From: Nocardia higoensis NBRC 100133
GTDB lineage: Bacteria; Actinomycetota; Actinomycetes; Mycobacteriales; Mycobacteriaceae
Direction: 5' to 3'
Assembly (NCBI RefSeq): GCF_000308595.1
Contig: NZ_BAGA01000109.1
Span: 62,001-126,000, forward strand
Length of the DNA stretch: 64,000 nt
Program-made: the position numbers and the translations under genes
The notes under the pieces: generated by a model
Databases searched by the model: none
What the model was told of the DNA's origin: nothing
What the model saw: the letters and a program-made list of their open reading frames with translations, nothing else
Part shown: piece by piece, positions 1 to 8,900 of the stretch
How positions within the stretch are numbered: the first letter of the stretch is position 1
Layout of the letters: each line of letters opens with the position of its first letter

Positions 1-25
1 TGCCGCGGCCCAGTAAAGTGACCTC

Positions 26-850
26 ATGTCGAGCCTGCGCGAACAGATCATCACCGAATTGGGCGTCCAGCCGAAGATCGAGCCGAAGGAAGAGGTGCGC
101 CGCCGGGTCGATTTCCTGGCCGAGTACCTGCTCTCCACGCCCGCACAGGGTTTCGTGCTCGGTATCAGCGGTGGACAGGACAGCACGCTGACCGGGCGGC
201 TGTGCCAGCTCGCCGCCGAAAAGGTCCGCGCCGAGGGCGGTTCAGCGACCTTCGTCGCCGTGCGCCTGCCCTACGGCGTGCAGGCCGACGAGCACGACGC
301 CCAGACCGCGTTGGATTTCATCCAGCCAGACCGCAGCGTGACCGTGAACGTCAAGCCGAGCGCCGACGCGGCGGGGGCGGAGGTGGCGGGCGCACTCGAC
401 ATCGAGCGCCTGCGAGACTTCGTGCGCGGCAACATCAAAGCCAGGGAGCGCATGGTGGTGCAGTACGGCCTCGCCGGGCAGGAGAACCTGCTCGTGGTCG
501 GCACCGACCACGCGGCCGAGGCGGTCACCGGCTTCTTCACCAAGTACGGCGACGGCGGCGTCGACCTGACCCCGCTGACCGGCCTCACCAAGCGACAGGG
601 CGCGGCGTTGCTACAGGAACTCGGCGCGCCGGCGAGCACCTGGTCGAAGGTGCCCACCGCCGATCTCGAGGACCACCGTCCCGCACTGCCCGACGAGGAA
701 GCACTCGGCATCCGCTACAGCGACATCGACGACTACCTCGAGGGCAAGGACGTCACCGCGGACATCGCCGAACGGGTCGAACGGCACTTCCTCAACACCC
801 GCCACAAGCGCACGGTTCCGGTCACCCCGCTCGACACCTGGTGGCGCTGA
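26..850 (+). CDS. nadE: NH3-dependent NAD synthetase
   Basis: Catalyses the last step of NAD synthesis, amidating deamido-NAD with ammonia and ATP in the cytoplasm. At 274 residues it has the length of the stand-alone ammonia-dependent enzymes and lacks the N-terminal glutaminase domain of the ~680-residue glutamine-dependent form. The PP-loop ATP-pyrophosphatase motif SGGQDS lies at residues 48-53, and the conserved GTDHAAE and FTKYGDGG segments follow near residues 158-175. It starts at the first ATG of the frame, a few bases after the left edge, so its promoter and any upstream partner are outside view. The next gene runs in the opposite direction, so it is probably monocistronic. Confidence 0.95.
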   Translation: MSSLREQIITELGVQPKIEPKEEVRRRVDFLAEYLLSTPAQGFVLGISGGQDSTLTGRLCQLAAEKVRAEGGSATFVAVRLPYGVQADEHDAQTALDFIQPDRSVTVNVKPSADAAGAEVAGALDIERLRDFVRGNIKARERMVVQYGLAGQENLLVVGTDHAAEAVTGFFTKYGDGGVDLTPLTGLTKRQGAALLQELGAPASTWSKVPTADLEDHRPALPDEEALGIRYSDIDDYLEGKDVTADIAERVERHFLNTRHKRTVPVTPLDTWWR

Positions 851-882
851 ACGCTTCCGGCAGGGTCCCGGCCGGCGGCGCG

Positions 883-1125
883 CTAGCCGCCGGCGAATGG
901 GGGCAGCACGTCGACCTGGTGCCCGACCGTCACCGAGATGTCGCGGGTGAGTTCGTCGCCGATGAGGTAGGCGCACACGCCCAGCATCTTGTCCAGGTCG
1001 GGACCGTAGGTGTCGGCCAGCCGGATACGCAGGTCGGCCAAGGTCGCGCCGGGCGGTAGTTCGAGGTGTTCGGAATCCTTGCCGACCGCATCGGCGATCG
1101 CGGCGAAATAACGGACCTCAACCAC
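883..1125 (-). CDS. moaD: Molybdopterin synthase small (sulfur-carrier) subunit MoaD
   Basis: Ubiquitin-like sulfur carrier. Its C-terminal thiocarboxylate donates sulfur to precursor Z within the MoaD-MoaE molybdopterin synthase. The 80-residue product ends in the required Gly-Gly (PPFAGG) and begins VVEVRYFAAI, typical of MoaD. I chose the GTG at 1125 because homology starts there and it overlaps the moaA stop by 8 bases, implying translational coupling; the open frame continues further upstream only inside moaA. Its partner moaE lies 3.5 kb away on the other strand. Confidence 0.88.
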   Translation of the reverse strand: MVEVRYFAAIADAVGKDSEHLELPPGATLADLRIRLADTYGPDLDKMLGVCAYLIGDELTRDISVTVGHQVDVLPPFAGG

Positions 1126-2176
1126 CGATGGCTCCCATCGTGCGCTCCGGGGGGACGAAATTCTCGGCATCGATGCCGTGGCCCGCCCACTTGTTCCACA
1201 TGGCGCCGCGCCAGATCCCGGCGATCTCGGCATCGTCGGCGCCGCCCCGAAGTGCTTGCCGCACATCGAATTCCTGATCGCTGAACAGACACGAGCGCAG
1301 CATGCCGTCGGCGGTGAGCCTGGTGCGATCGCAGCTGTCGCAGAACTTGCGGGTGACCGTGGCGATGATGCCGACCGCGGCGGGACCGCCGTCCACGAGC
1401 CACTTCTCGGCCGGTGCGGACGGATCCGCGCGCCCCACCTCGTCGAGGGTGAAGCGGGCGCCGAGTACCTCGAGCAGTTCCGCCGCGGTGACCATGTTGG
1501 CCCGCGCCCACTCGTGATCGGCGTCCAGCGGCATCTCCTCGATGAAGCGCAGCTCGCACTCCTCGTCCAGGCACCAGCGCAGCAGATCCGGCGCGCCGGC
1601 GAGGGTTCCGCGCATCAGGACCGCATTGACCTTCACGGGGGCGAGCCCGGCGTCACGGGCGGCGCGGATGCCTGCCAGCACCGAATCCAGCCGATCACGC
1701 CGCGTGAGACGGGCGAAGCCGAGCGGATCGACGGTGTCGAGGGAGACATTGACCCGGTGCAGACCGGCCTCGGCGAGGCCGCGGGCGCGGTGTGCCAGCC
1801 CGACGCCGTTGGTGGTCATGGCCAGCGGCACCTGCGGCACGCGCTGGTGGCAGCCCGCGATGATCCGCTCCAGATCGCGGCGCATCAGCGGCTCACCACC
1901 GGTGAAGCGGACCTCTCGCACACCCAGTTCCTCGACGGCGAGCGCGACCAGCCGGACGATCTCCTCGGCGGTCAGCAACTCGTCGGCGGGAATGGGCGGC
2001 AATCCTTCTGCGGGCATGCAGTAGGTACATCGCAGCGAACACTTCTCGGTGATGGATACCCGCAGATCCCGGGCGATCCGGCCGAACCTGTCGATGAGTG
2101 CCGGGGTGTCGGGCCGTCCGTCGAGCGCGGGCCGCCGCGACCGCACCGCGGGTATGCCCATCTCGACCAACGTCAT
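1118..2176 (-). CDS. moaA: GTP 3',8-cyclase (radical SAM) MoaA
   Basis: Converts GTP to 3',8-cyclo-7,8-dihydro-GTP, the first step of molybdenum-cofactor synthesis. The 352-residue protein has the radical-SAM CxxxCxxC cluster motif at C46, C50 and C53 (EKCSLRCTYC) and the second, substrate-binding 4Fe-4S ligand set at C279, C282 and C296 (FCDSCDRTRL...SC). It ends in the family-typical Gly-Gly. The ATG at 2176 gives the normal N-terminus; about 24 upstream in-frame residues look non-coding. It is the first gene of a moaA-moaD pair and is divergent from moeA across about 120 bases. Confidence 0.95.
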   Translation of the reverse strand: MTLVEMGIPAVRSRRPALDGRPDTPALIDRFGRIARDLRVSITEKCSLRCTYCMPAEGLPPIPADELLTAEEIVRLVALAVEELGVREVRFTGGEPLMRRDLERIIAGCHQRVPQVPLAMTTNGVGLAHRARGLAEAGLHRVNVSLDTVDPLGFARLTRRDRLDSVLAGIRAARDAGLAPVKVNAVLMRGTLAGAPDLLRWCLDEECELRFIEEMPLDADHEWARANMVTAAELLEVLGARFTLDEVGRADPSAPAEKWLVDGGPAAVGIIATVTRKFCDSCDRTRLTADGMLRSCLFSDQEFDVRQALRGGADDAEIAGIWRGAMWNKWAGHGIDAENFVPPERTMGAIGG

Positions 2177-2297
2177 CGTTCCATTATGACCGCAGGGGCC
2201 ATCGGCCGTGGCAGTGACAGGCGAACCGTCCCCACCTGCTTTTCTCACGAAGCGCGACGTCAGACGGTGAGATCGGACTGCACGCTAGGCTGGCGCC

Positions 2298-3503
2298 ATG
2301 AGCGCACGGGTGACTGGCGTGGCCGCCGTCAGCGTCGAGGAACATCGCGACAGCATCGAGCAGATTTTGCGGCCGTTGGCCATGCGGGCGCTGGAGACCG
2401 TGCCGGTGCCGTCCGCGTCGGGCCGCCTACTCGCCGAGGACGTGCGCTCCCCCGTCGATCTTCCCGTCTTCCGCAACTCCTCGATGGACGGTTACGCCGT
2501 GCGCGCCGCGACCGTGCGGCACACCCCGGCCACCCTGCCGCTGGCCGGAGTGGTGGCGGCGGGCGAGCCGGGGTCCACGCCGCTGCCCGCGGGCGGGGCG
2601 TGGAAGGTGATGACCGGCGCGCCGATTCCGCCCGGCGCGGACTGCGTGATTCCGGTCGAGGACACCAGGGTCGAGAACGGGCATGTCGTCATCGAACGCG
2701 GCCGTGCGGTAGGCGATTTCATTCGCGAGCCGGGCACCGATGTCCGGGCGGGCGATCTGCTGGTGTCCGCGGGCGCCGGGCTCACTCCCCGCCACATCGC
2801 GGCGCTGGCGGCGGTCGGGGTGGCGTCGGTGCGCGTCTTCGTCCCGGTGCGCGCGGCAGTGATCACCACCGGCGACGAACTCGTCCCGGCGGGGACGCCG
2901 CTACGTCCCGGCCAGATCTACAACTCCAACGGCATCGCGCTGGCCGCCGTGCTCGCGGCCGACCGGGTGGAGGTGGTCTCGGTGGAGCACAGCACCGACG
3001 ACCCGGCCGTGTTCACCCGGCTGATCGCGGCCGCCGCGCGCTCGGCGGACGTGGTGTTCACCTCCGGCGGGGTGTCGATGGGCGATTTCGAGGTCGTCAA
3101 GGACGTCCTGACCGAGCGTGGCGGGCGGTTCGGATCGGTGGCCATGCAACCCGGCGGGCCGCAGGGGCTGTCGGTGGTCGACGGGGTGCCCGTGCTGAGT
3201 TTCCCGGGCAATCCGGTGAGCACGTTGGTGTCCTACGAAGTGCTGGCCCGCCCGATATTGCGCAGGCTCTCCGGGCTCGCGGAGACGCGCACGTTCGAGA
3301 CGACGCTGGTCGAGCCGGTGCGCTCGCCGGCGGGCCGACGCCAGTTCCTGCGCGGCCGGATGACCGAGGCGGGCGTGGTGACCGTCTCGGGGCCGGGCTC
3401 GCATCTGATCGCGGGCATGGCCAGGGCCGAGGTGCTGATCGACATCGCCGCCGAGGTCACCGAGCTGCCCGCGGGCGCGCCGGTGCGTGTCCGGGAACTG
3501 TGA
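2298..3503 (+). CDS. moeA: Molybdopterin molybdenumtransferase MoeA
   Basis: Inserts molybdate into adenylylated molybdopterin to give active Moco. The 401-residue length fits the family. Visible signatures are NSSMDGYAV near residue 57, MTGAPIPPGAD near 112, TTGDELVPAGTPL near 194, the GGVSMGD loop near 258 and the FPGNPVS segment near 300. It starts at an ATG directly after the divergent moaA promoter region and is followed by the moaC-mogA fusion after about 50 bases, so the rightward Moco genes are probably one transcript. Confidence 0.94.
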   Translation: MSARVTGVAAVSVEEHRDSIEQILRPLAMRALETVPVPSASGRLLAEDVRSPVDLPVFRNSSMDGYAVRAATVRHTPATLPLAGVVAAGEPGSTPLPAGGAWKVMTGAPIPPGADCVIPVEDTRVENGHVVIERGRAVGDFIREPGTDVRAGDLLVSAGAGLTPRHIAALAAVGVASVRVFVPVRAAVITTGDELVPAGTPLRPGQIYNSNGIALAAVLAADRVEVVSVEHSTDDPAVFTRLIAAAARSADVVFTSGGVSMGDFEVVKDVLTERGGRFGSVAMQPGGPQGLSVVDGVPVLSFPGNPVSTLVSYEVLARPILRRLSGLAETRTFETTLVEPVRSPAGRRQFLRGRMTEAGVVTVSGPGSHLIAGMARAEVLIDIAAEVTELPAGAPVRVREL

Positions 3504-3555
3504 GCTGATCCGAAGGGTTCGGGGCGGGGCGCCCGGTTGTGCCAGTCTTGACGAT

Positions 3556-4587
3556 ATGAGCGAGTTGTCCCATGTCGACGCCGAAGGGCGCGCACGCATG
3601 GTCGATGTGAGCGCCAAGGCCGACACCGCGCGCGTGGCGGTCGCCGCGGGCGTATTACGCACCACGCCGGAAGTGGTGACCCTGGTGCGCGCCGACGATC
3701 TGCCGAAGGCCGACGTGCTGTCCACCGCCCGGCTGGCCGGTATCGGGGGCGCGAAGAAGACCTCCGAGCTGATTCCGCTGTGCCATCAACTGGCATTGTC
3801 CTCGGTCAAGGTCGAGTTCGGTTTCACCGAGGACGCCATCACCATCGAGGCCACCGCCAAGACCACCGGCCCGACCGGTGTCGAGATGGAGGCGTTGACG
3901 GCGGTGGCGGTGGCCGGGCTCACCCTGCACGACATGGTGAAGGCGGTCGATCCCGGCGCGGTCCTGACCGATGTGCGGCTGTTGTCCAAGCAGGGCGGCA
4001 AGCGCGGGCACTGGACTCGCGGCGAGGCCGAAAACGCTGCGCGGCAAGCCGATTCCGCAGCCGAGGGCGCCGGTGACGACGATCCCGCGACGGAGGCCGG
4101 TGACAAGGCGCGCTCGGCGGTGGTCCTGGTCGCCTCCACCGGGGCCGCGGCGGGCACCCGCACCGACACCACCGGGCCGGTGCTCGCGAACTGGCTCGGC
4201 GGGCTGGGTTTCGCGGTGCGCGGGCCGCTGGTGCACGCCGACGCCGATATCGCGTCCGGCCTGGCCGACGCGCTGCGCACGGCCCCGAATCTGATCGTCA
4301 CCACCGGCGGTACCGGCGCCTCGCCCACCGATGCGACGCCCGAGGCCACCCTTGCGGTGCTGGATCGCGAGCTGCCCGGCGTGGCCGAGGCGATCCGTAA
4401 CAAAGGTGCGGCGGCGTTCCCGCTGGCCTCGCTCAGCCGCGGGGTCGCCGGGCTGGTGGGTCGCACCGTGATCGTGAACCTGCCCGGCTCGCCGGGTGGA
4501 GTGAAGGACGGGATGGCAGTGCTCGAGCCGCTGCTGGACCATCTGCTGGCGCAAGTGTCCGGAGGCGGTACCCATGACCACCAGTAA
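3556..4587 (+). CDS. moaCB: Bifunctional MoaC / MogA-type Moco biosynthesis fusion
   Basis: A single 343-residue chain that joins two Moco enzymes. Residues 1 to about 155 are MoaC, cyclic pyranopterin monophosphate synthase (SELIPLCHQLALSSV, GPTGVEMEALTAV, KQGGKRGHW). After an acidic Ala/Asp-rich linker, residues about 185-343 are MogA/MoaB, molybdopterin adenylyltransferase (TTGGTGASPTD, LPGSPGGVKDG). The ATG at 3556 is used because MoaC homology begins there. It overlaps moaE by 14 bases, indicating coupling. The fusion would place steps 2 and 4 of the pathway on one protein, with synthase (MoaD/MoaE) and MoeA acting between and after them. Confidence 0.92.
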   Translation: MSELSHVDAEGRARMVDVSAKADTARVAVAAGVLRTTPEVVTLVRADDLPKADVLSTARLAGIGGAKKTSELIPLCHQLALSSVKVEFGFTEDAITIEATAKTTGPTGVEMEALTAVAVAGLTLHDMVKAVDPGAVLTDVRLLSKQGGKRGHWTRGEAENAARQADSAAEGAGDDDPATEAGDKARSAVVLVASTGAAAGTRTDTTGPVLANWLGGLGFAVRGPLVHADADIASGLADALRTAPNLIVTTGGTGASPTDATPEATLAVLDRELPGVAEAIRNKGAAAFPLASLSRGVAGLVGRTVIVNLPGSPGGVKDGMAVLEPLLDHLLAQVSGGGTHDHQ

Positions 4588-5017
4588 GAGCGAGACCACC
4601 GGCGTGCGGCTCGCGCGCATCAGCGAACAGCCGCTGGATCCGGCCGAGGTCGAGGCCGCGGTGACCGGGCCCGAGCACGGCGCGGTGGTGGTCTTCACCG
4701 GGAAGGTCCGCAACCACGACGGCGGTCAGGCGGTATCGGCGCTCGAGTACTCCGCGCATCCCAAGGCCACGCACTTTTTGCGGGTGTGTTGCGAGGCCGT
4801 CGCCGCGAGCAGCGGGTTGCCCGTTGCCGCCGAGCACCGCATCGGCGATCTCGGCATCGGCGACCTGGCGATCGTGGTGGCGGTGGCCGCGCCGCATCGG
4901 GCCGAGGCGTTCGCGGCGTGCGCGGAACTGGTCGACCGGATCAAGCACGAGGTGCCGATCTGGAAGCGGCAGCAGTTCGCCGACGGGCTGTCGGAGTGGG
5001 TCAACGCCTGCAGCTGA
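4574..5017 (+). CDS. moaE: Molybdopterin synthase catalytic subunit MoaE
   Basis: Large subunit of molybdopterin synthase, transferring the MoaD thiocarboxylate sulfur to precursor Z. The 147-residue chain has VVVFTGKVRNHDGG near residue 36, EYSAHP near 58 and the active-site segment EVPIWKRQQFADG near 123, which contains the catalytic lysine. It overlaps the end of the moaC-mogA fusion by 14 bases and is the last gene of the rightward Moco operon. A convergent CobW gene ends 20 bases away. Confidence 0.94.
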   Translation: MTTSKSETTGVRLARISEQPLDPAEVEAAVTGPEHGAVVVFTGKVRNHDGGQAVSALEYSAHPKATHFLRVCCEAVAASSGLPVAAEHRIGDLGIGDLAIVVAVAAPHRAEAFAACAELVDRIKHEVPIWKRQQFADGLSEWVNACS

Positions 5018-5037
5018 AGTCTTCGGCTCGCCCCTGT

Positions 5038-6117
5038 TCAGTGCGGCGTGTACCGCCAGACGCCGAGCAGCGTCTGGTCGTCGAGCGGGTCGGGGCCGGT
5101 GTGGACGGTGTTCTCCAGCCGGCCCAGCGCCTCGTCGGTGGGCAGGCCCGCGCCGATCAGCACCAGCGAGCTGACTCGTTCCTCGTCGCGCCGCCACGGG
5201 CGCGGCTCGAAGACGATGTGCCTGCCCACGACATGCAGGCCGAAGGTGCGGTGCTGCCCGTCGACGGCGAACTCGGTGACGCCCTTGGCCCGGAACAGCC
5301 CGGTCGGCGGATCCTCCAGGAACTCGACCAGCCTGCGCGGGTCGAGTGCTTGCTCGCTGGTGAAGGCGACGCTCGTGTAGTGCTCGTGCAGATGCCGGTG
5401 CGGGCCCTCGCCGGCGGACGCACAGTGGTCGTGCCCACCGTCGTGCTCGATGCGGTCGAACTCGCGCCACAGCTCGTCGAAGCTGAGCTGCTCGGCGACG
5501 GGGGTGCGCTCTCGTTCCGGTTGGTCGAAGAGGAGGCCGGGGTCGATGCGGCCGTAGCTGGTCACGTACACCGGCGCCGGTGCGGTCAGCGCCGTGATCT
5601 CGGCGCGCAGGCGGTCGACTTCCGCCGCGCCTGCGCGGTCCGCCTTGTTCAATACCACCAGATCGGCCAGGCGCAGGTGCGTCGCGAGCTCGGGGTGCCG
5701 CTCGCGTGCGGCCGGGAATTCCGCCGCGTCGACGACCTCGACCAGTCCGCCGTACCGGATCCGCGGATTCTCGCTGCCGATCACCATCCGGATCAGATTG
5801 CGTGGCTCGGCCAGTCCGCTGGCCTCCACCACGATCACATCGATCCTCGCCTGCGGCTGGGTCAACCGCTCGAACATCTCGTCGAGCTCGCCCACGTCCA
5901 CCGCGCAGCACACGCATCCGTTGCCGACGGAGACCATCGCGTCCACCTGCCCGGCCACGAGCATGGCATCGATGTTCACGGCACCGAAGTCGTTGACCAC
6001 CACCCCGATCCGGGTGCCGCCGCTGTCGTGCAGCAGCCGGTTGAGCAGCGTCGTCTTCCCCGATCCGAGAAAACCGGCCACGATCAGCACAGGGATTTGC
6101 TCGCTCACCCGGACCAC
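5038..6117 (-). CDS. CobW/COG0523-family GTP-binding metal chaperone
   Basis: G3E-family GTPase, 359 residues. The P-loop GFLGSGKT is at residues 15-22, the metal-binding CxCC motif (GCVCC) at 67-71, and a histidine-rich stretch (HDGGHDH...HRHLHEH) near residues 223-245 supplies further metal ligands. The C-terminal CobW_C domain ends at about residue 350. The family inserts or chaperones Zn, Co, Fe or other metals. The neighbouring Moco cluster is suggestive, but nothing in the sequence fixes the client protein or metal. It starts at the first ATG of the frame. Confidence 0.88.
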   Translation of the reverse strand: MVRVSEQIPVLIVAGFLGSGKTTLLNRLLHDSGGTRIGVVVNDFGAVNIDAMLVAGQVDAMVSVGNGCVCCAVDVGELDEMFERLTQPQARIDVIVVEASGLAEPRNLIRMVIGSENPRIRYGGLVEVVDAAEFPAARERHPELATHLRLADLVVLNKADRAGAAEVDRLRAEITALTAPAPVYVTSYGRIDPGLLFDQPERERTPVAEQLSFDELWREFDRIEHDGGHDHCASAGEGPHRHLHEHYTSVAFTSEQALDPRRLVEFLEDPPTGLFRAKGVTEFAVDGQHRTFGLHVVGRHIVFEPRPWRRDEERVSSLVLIGAGLPTDEALGRLENTVHTGPDPLDDQTLLGVWRYTPH

Positions 6118-6209
6118 TGTAGGCGGACCCGCACCGGCTTCCGGAGCACGATCGAACGCCGGGCGGTGCGCGCCCGTGTGGGCGTTCGTCCGAGCCGGTC
6201 CGGCGGGCG

Positions 6210-7283
6210 CTATCGGGACGGGGAGAACAGCGTGGCGGCCAAGGTATAGGCCAGGTTGATCAGCTCGGAGGTGATCGCTTGCTCGTCTTTGCCGAGTGCG
6301 CCGAGGAGGGGCATCAGCAGTTCGGCCGCTCGCTCCACGAGGCCGGCCTCGACGGTGCCCTGTTCGGTGGAACTCCGGTTGCCGGAATCGAAGTCGGCAG
6401 GGGTAGCGGCCCCGGGATCGGATGCGTTCGGCGTCGAGGAATCGGGGGCCGGAGTGGTGGCGCCCGGTGTCGTCCGGGCGGGTGCACCGGCGGGGAGGTC
6501 ATCGGCGCGGGCGACCGGGGTGTCGAGGAGGTAGCTCACTATGCCGGTGGTGAGAGCGATGGCGTGTTCGAGTTGGCCGCCCGCGGATTCGAGGACAGCC
6601 GCGTCCTCGGCGTTGGCGCCGTTGCCCATCTCCACGAACACCAGCGGAACCGCGGTGAGCGCCGGACCCGCCACATCGGCGCGGGTCTGCAGCCCTTCGC
6701 TGACCCCGGCGTAGGTGGCGGGCGAGAAACCGGCCTGCACGTAGGCGTCGCGGACCGATTGCGAAACGGCGCGGCCCGCACCGGACTGGGCGCGGTCGGC
6801 GTTCGCGTCGGGGATCGGCAGTTGCGGCACGATCAGGTGGAAGCCGCGTTCGGAGGCGGGCCCGCTGTCGGCGTGGATGCTGACCGCCACGGTGGCGCCG
6901 GACGCGTTGGCGGCGCGGGCGCGTTCATCGATGCAGCCGCCCCAGCCGCTGTCGTCCTGGCGGCTCAGCACCACCTGCGCGCCGAGGCTTTCCAGCGAGG
7001 CCTTCACCAGCTGGGCGACATTCCAGTTGATGGTGTGCTCGGGGACGCCGTTGACCGTGGTCATGCCGGTGGTCTGGCAGTCCTTCGTGCCACCGCGACC
7101 GTCGTCGACCTGGCGCGACAGGTTCTCCGAGTGGTTCGACCCCTGATGTCCGGGATCGAGGAACACGGTGCGGCCTGCGAGCCTGGTGGCGGGATCGGGG
7201 TCGACCGGGTCGGCGGCGGCCACGGCAGGCACCAGTCCCGCTAACACCAGGGCGAGCGCGGCGGTGATGATGGTCGGCTTCAT
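6210..7283 (-). CDS. Secreted N-acetylmuramoyl-L-alanine amidase (Amidase_3, Rv3717-like)
   Basis: Cleaves the lactyl-L-alanine amide bond between glycan and stem peptide in peptidoglycan. Residues 1 to about 25 form a signal peptide (hydrophobic ALALVLAGLVPAVA, then ADP). The Amidase_3 fold follows with zinc/catalytic residues in DPGHQG, PEHTINW, SIHAD and FVEMGN. The segment after about residue 270 is Ala/Thr/Pro-rich and probably disordered before a short hydrophobic end, making the 357-residue protein longer than the ~240-residue mycobacterial enzyme. The ATG at 7283 is chosen because it begins the signal peptide. Confidence 0.88.
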   Translation of the reverse strand: MKPTIITAALALVLAGLVPAVAAADPVDPDPATRLAGRTVFLDPGHQGSNHSENLSRQVDDGRGGTKDCQTTGMTTVNGVPEHTINWNVAQLVKASLESLGAQVVLSRQDDSGWGGCIDERARAANASGATVAVSIHADSGPASERGFHLIVPQLPIPDANADRAQSGAGRAVSQSVRDAYVQAGFSPATYAGVSEGLQTRADVAGPALTAVPLVFVEMGNGANAEDAAVLESAGGQLEHAIALTTGIVSYLLDTPVARADDLPAGAPARTTPGATTPAPDSSTPNASDPGAATPADFDSGNRSSTEQGTVEAGLVERAAELLMPLLGALGKDEQAITSELINLAYTLAATLFSPSR

Positions 7284-7371
7284 GTATCGGTCGGCGCCCG
7301 AGAACGCAGCGCCCCTCCCTTCCCTTAGGCAACATCGAACCCAACAGCTCACTCTGGCAACAGATGTATCA

Positions 7372-7387
7372 CCGGGGCAAGCCCCGG
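7372..7387. repeat. Short perfect inverted repeat between divergent genes
   Basis: CCGGGGC-AA-GCCCCGG, 7-base arms around a 2-base centre. It sits about 90 bases upstream of the amidase start and 180 upstream of the small secreted gene, inside a 283-base divergent intergenic region that otherwise shows no gene. It could be an operator or an mRNA hairpin; the sequence alone does not decide. Confidence 0.4.
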
Positions 7388-7566
7388 TTATCGAACCGTT
7401 AACCCCTCAGCGCCGCTGCGAGCTATTCATGCGCGAATCTCGGACAGGTGATCGGAATCTCCCGATTCCGACGAATCGACGGTTTGTTTCTGGTAGATCT
7501 GGCGCCGGGTCTCAGGGGAACGCCGGCCGTCGACGAGGACGGCCCAGAACGTCGAGGAGAGCGCTC

Positions 7567-7935
7567 ATGCGCGCGAGCACAGCGATGATCGCGGGGGCAC
7601 TGGCGGGGACGGCGACATTGCTCGGCTCCGGCATCGCCGCCGCCGAGCCGGCCACCGTGATCGCCGAGGACGGCCTCTACCTGGTGGGAGTGGACATCGC
7701 ACCGGGCACCTGGGAGGCGCCGGGCACCTCCGATCCCGATCGCCCCTGCGATTGGCGCAGGCTGTGGAAAGTCGTGGGCGACACCAGCGACCTGACCTAC
7801 ATCATCGCCAACAACTACACCCGCAAGCCGCCCGGCCGCGTGGTCATCGAGGCCACCGACGTGGCGTTTCGAACCGAGAACTGCGGGCTGTGGCGCATGG
7901 TGCCCGCGGCGGCGCCCACCGGTTCGGCCGGCTGA
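7567..7935 (+). CDS. Small secreted protein of unknown function
   Basis: A 122-residue exported protein. Residues 1 to about 27 are a signal peptide ending AAAEP. The mature part has two or three strand-rich segments (DGLYLVGVDIAPGTWEAPG; CDWRRLW; DLTYIIANNY; TENCGLWRMV) and two cysteines that could form a disulfide. The 'V/I-x-P-G-x-W' pattern recurs in small secreted actinobacterial proteins, but I do not recognise a defined function. The ATG at 7567 is picked because it starts the signal peptide and follows GAGGAGAGCG. Confidence 0.72.
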   Translation: MRASTAMIAGALAGTATLLGSGIAAAEPATVIAEDGLYLVGVDIAPGTWEAPGTSDPDRPCDWRRLWKVVGDTSDLTYIIANNYTRKPPGRVVIEATDVAFRTENCGLWRMVPAAAPTGSAG

Positions 7936-8021
7936 ACGTCTCCGCGCCGACAAGGAAGAGCAGGGACACCACTGTCGGCATCGCACCGGGAAAGTCCCGC
8001 CGAGCTGGTTAGGGTCGCTCC

Positions 8022-8771
8022 ATGACGAGGACCAGAATTCTGATCACGGGCGCGAGCTCGGGTCTCGGCGCGGGGATGGCCCGCGAGTTCGCCGCGAAGG
8101 GCCGCCGGCTCGCGCTGTGCGCGCGGCGGCTGGAATTGCTCGAGGAGCTGCGCGCCGAACTGACCGCCGCGCATCCCGGCATCACCGTCGCCGTGCGGGC
8201 GCTCGATGTGGACGATCATGCGGCGGTGCCGCGCGTCTTCGGTGAACTGCGCGACGAGCTCGGCGGTCTGGACCGGGTGATCGTCAATGCCGGGATCGGC
8301 AAGGGCGCCCGGCTGGGTACCGGACGGGCGGCGGCCAATCTGGCGACCGCCACCACGAATTTCGTCAGCGCGATGGCGCAGGCCGAGGCCGCGCTGGAGA
8401 TCTTCCGTGCGCAGGACAGCGGCCACCTGGTGCTGATCTCGTCGATGAGCGCGGTGCGCGGGCTGCCCGGCCCGAAGGCGGCGTACTCGGCGAGCAAGGC
8501 GGGACTGTCGGCGCTCGGTGAGGCGCTGGCGACGGAGCTGAACCGCTCGCCCATCGCCGTCACCACCGTGCAGCCCGGCTTCATCCGAACCGACATGTCG
8601 GACAAGGCCGGGGACACGATGCTGATCGCGCCGCTGGACAAGGGCGTGTCCGCGATGGTCGGCGCGATAGAGCGGGAGAAGCGGCGGGCCTGCGTACCCG
8701 GATGGCCCTGGCGGGCGATCGACTTCGTGCTCCCCCACCTGCCGGACGCGGTGGTCGCGAAGCTGAGCTGA
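8022..8771 (+). CDS. SDR family oxidoreductase
   Basis: Classical short-chain dehydrogenase/reductase, 249 residues. The cofactor loop GASSGLG lies near residues 8-14, NAGIG near 91 and the catalytic SSMSAVRG...YSASK near residues 143-164. The residues after the second strand (CARRLELL) contain basic side chains consistent with NADP(H) preference. The substrate is unknown. It is convergent with the alpha-oxoamine synthase gene and separated from it by a strong hairpin. Confidence 0.9.
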   Translation: MTRTRILITGASSGLGAGMAREFAAKGRRLALCARRLELLEELRAELTAAHPGITVAVRALDVDDHAAVPRVFGELRDELGGLDRVIVNAGIGKGARLGTGRAAANLATATTNFVSAMAQAEAALEIFRAQDSGHLVLISSMSAVRGLPGPKAAYSASKAGLSALGEALATELNRSPIAVTTVQPGFIRTDMSDKAGDTMLIAPLDKGVSAMVGAIEREKRRACVPGWPWRAIDFVLPHLPDAVVAKLS

Positions 8772-8836
8772 CTCCGTGACCGGCCTATTAAGCGCTCTGT
8801 AAGCCGCTGTCAAGACCCCCCAGGGATATTTGTTCC

Positions 8837-8886
8837 TGCCCGGCCGGTCCCTGATCCAGGAGGGGGGAACAGGGCCCGGCCGGGCA
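8837..8886. terminator. Bidirectional hairpin terminator
   Basis: Arms at 8837-8853 and 8870-8886 pair over 17 positions with a single mismatch, around a 16-base loop. The element lies in the 129-base gap between the stop codons of two convergent genes (SDR and alpha-oxoamine synthase), where a terminator for both is expected. There is no long T-tract, which is usual for intrinsic-like hairpins in high-GC actinobacteria. Confidence 0.75.
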
Positions 8887-8900
8887 CCCACGTCGCTGAA

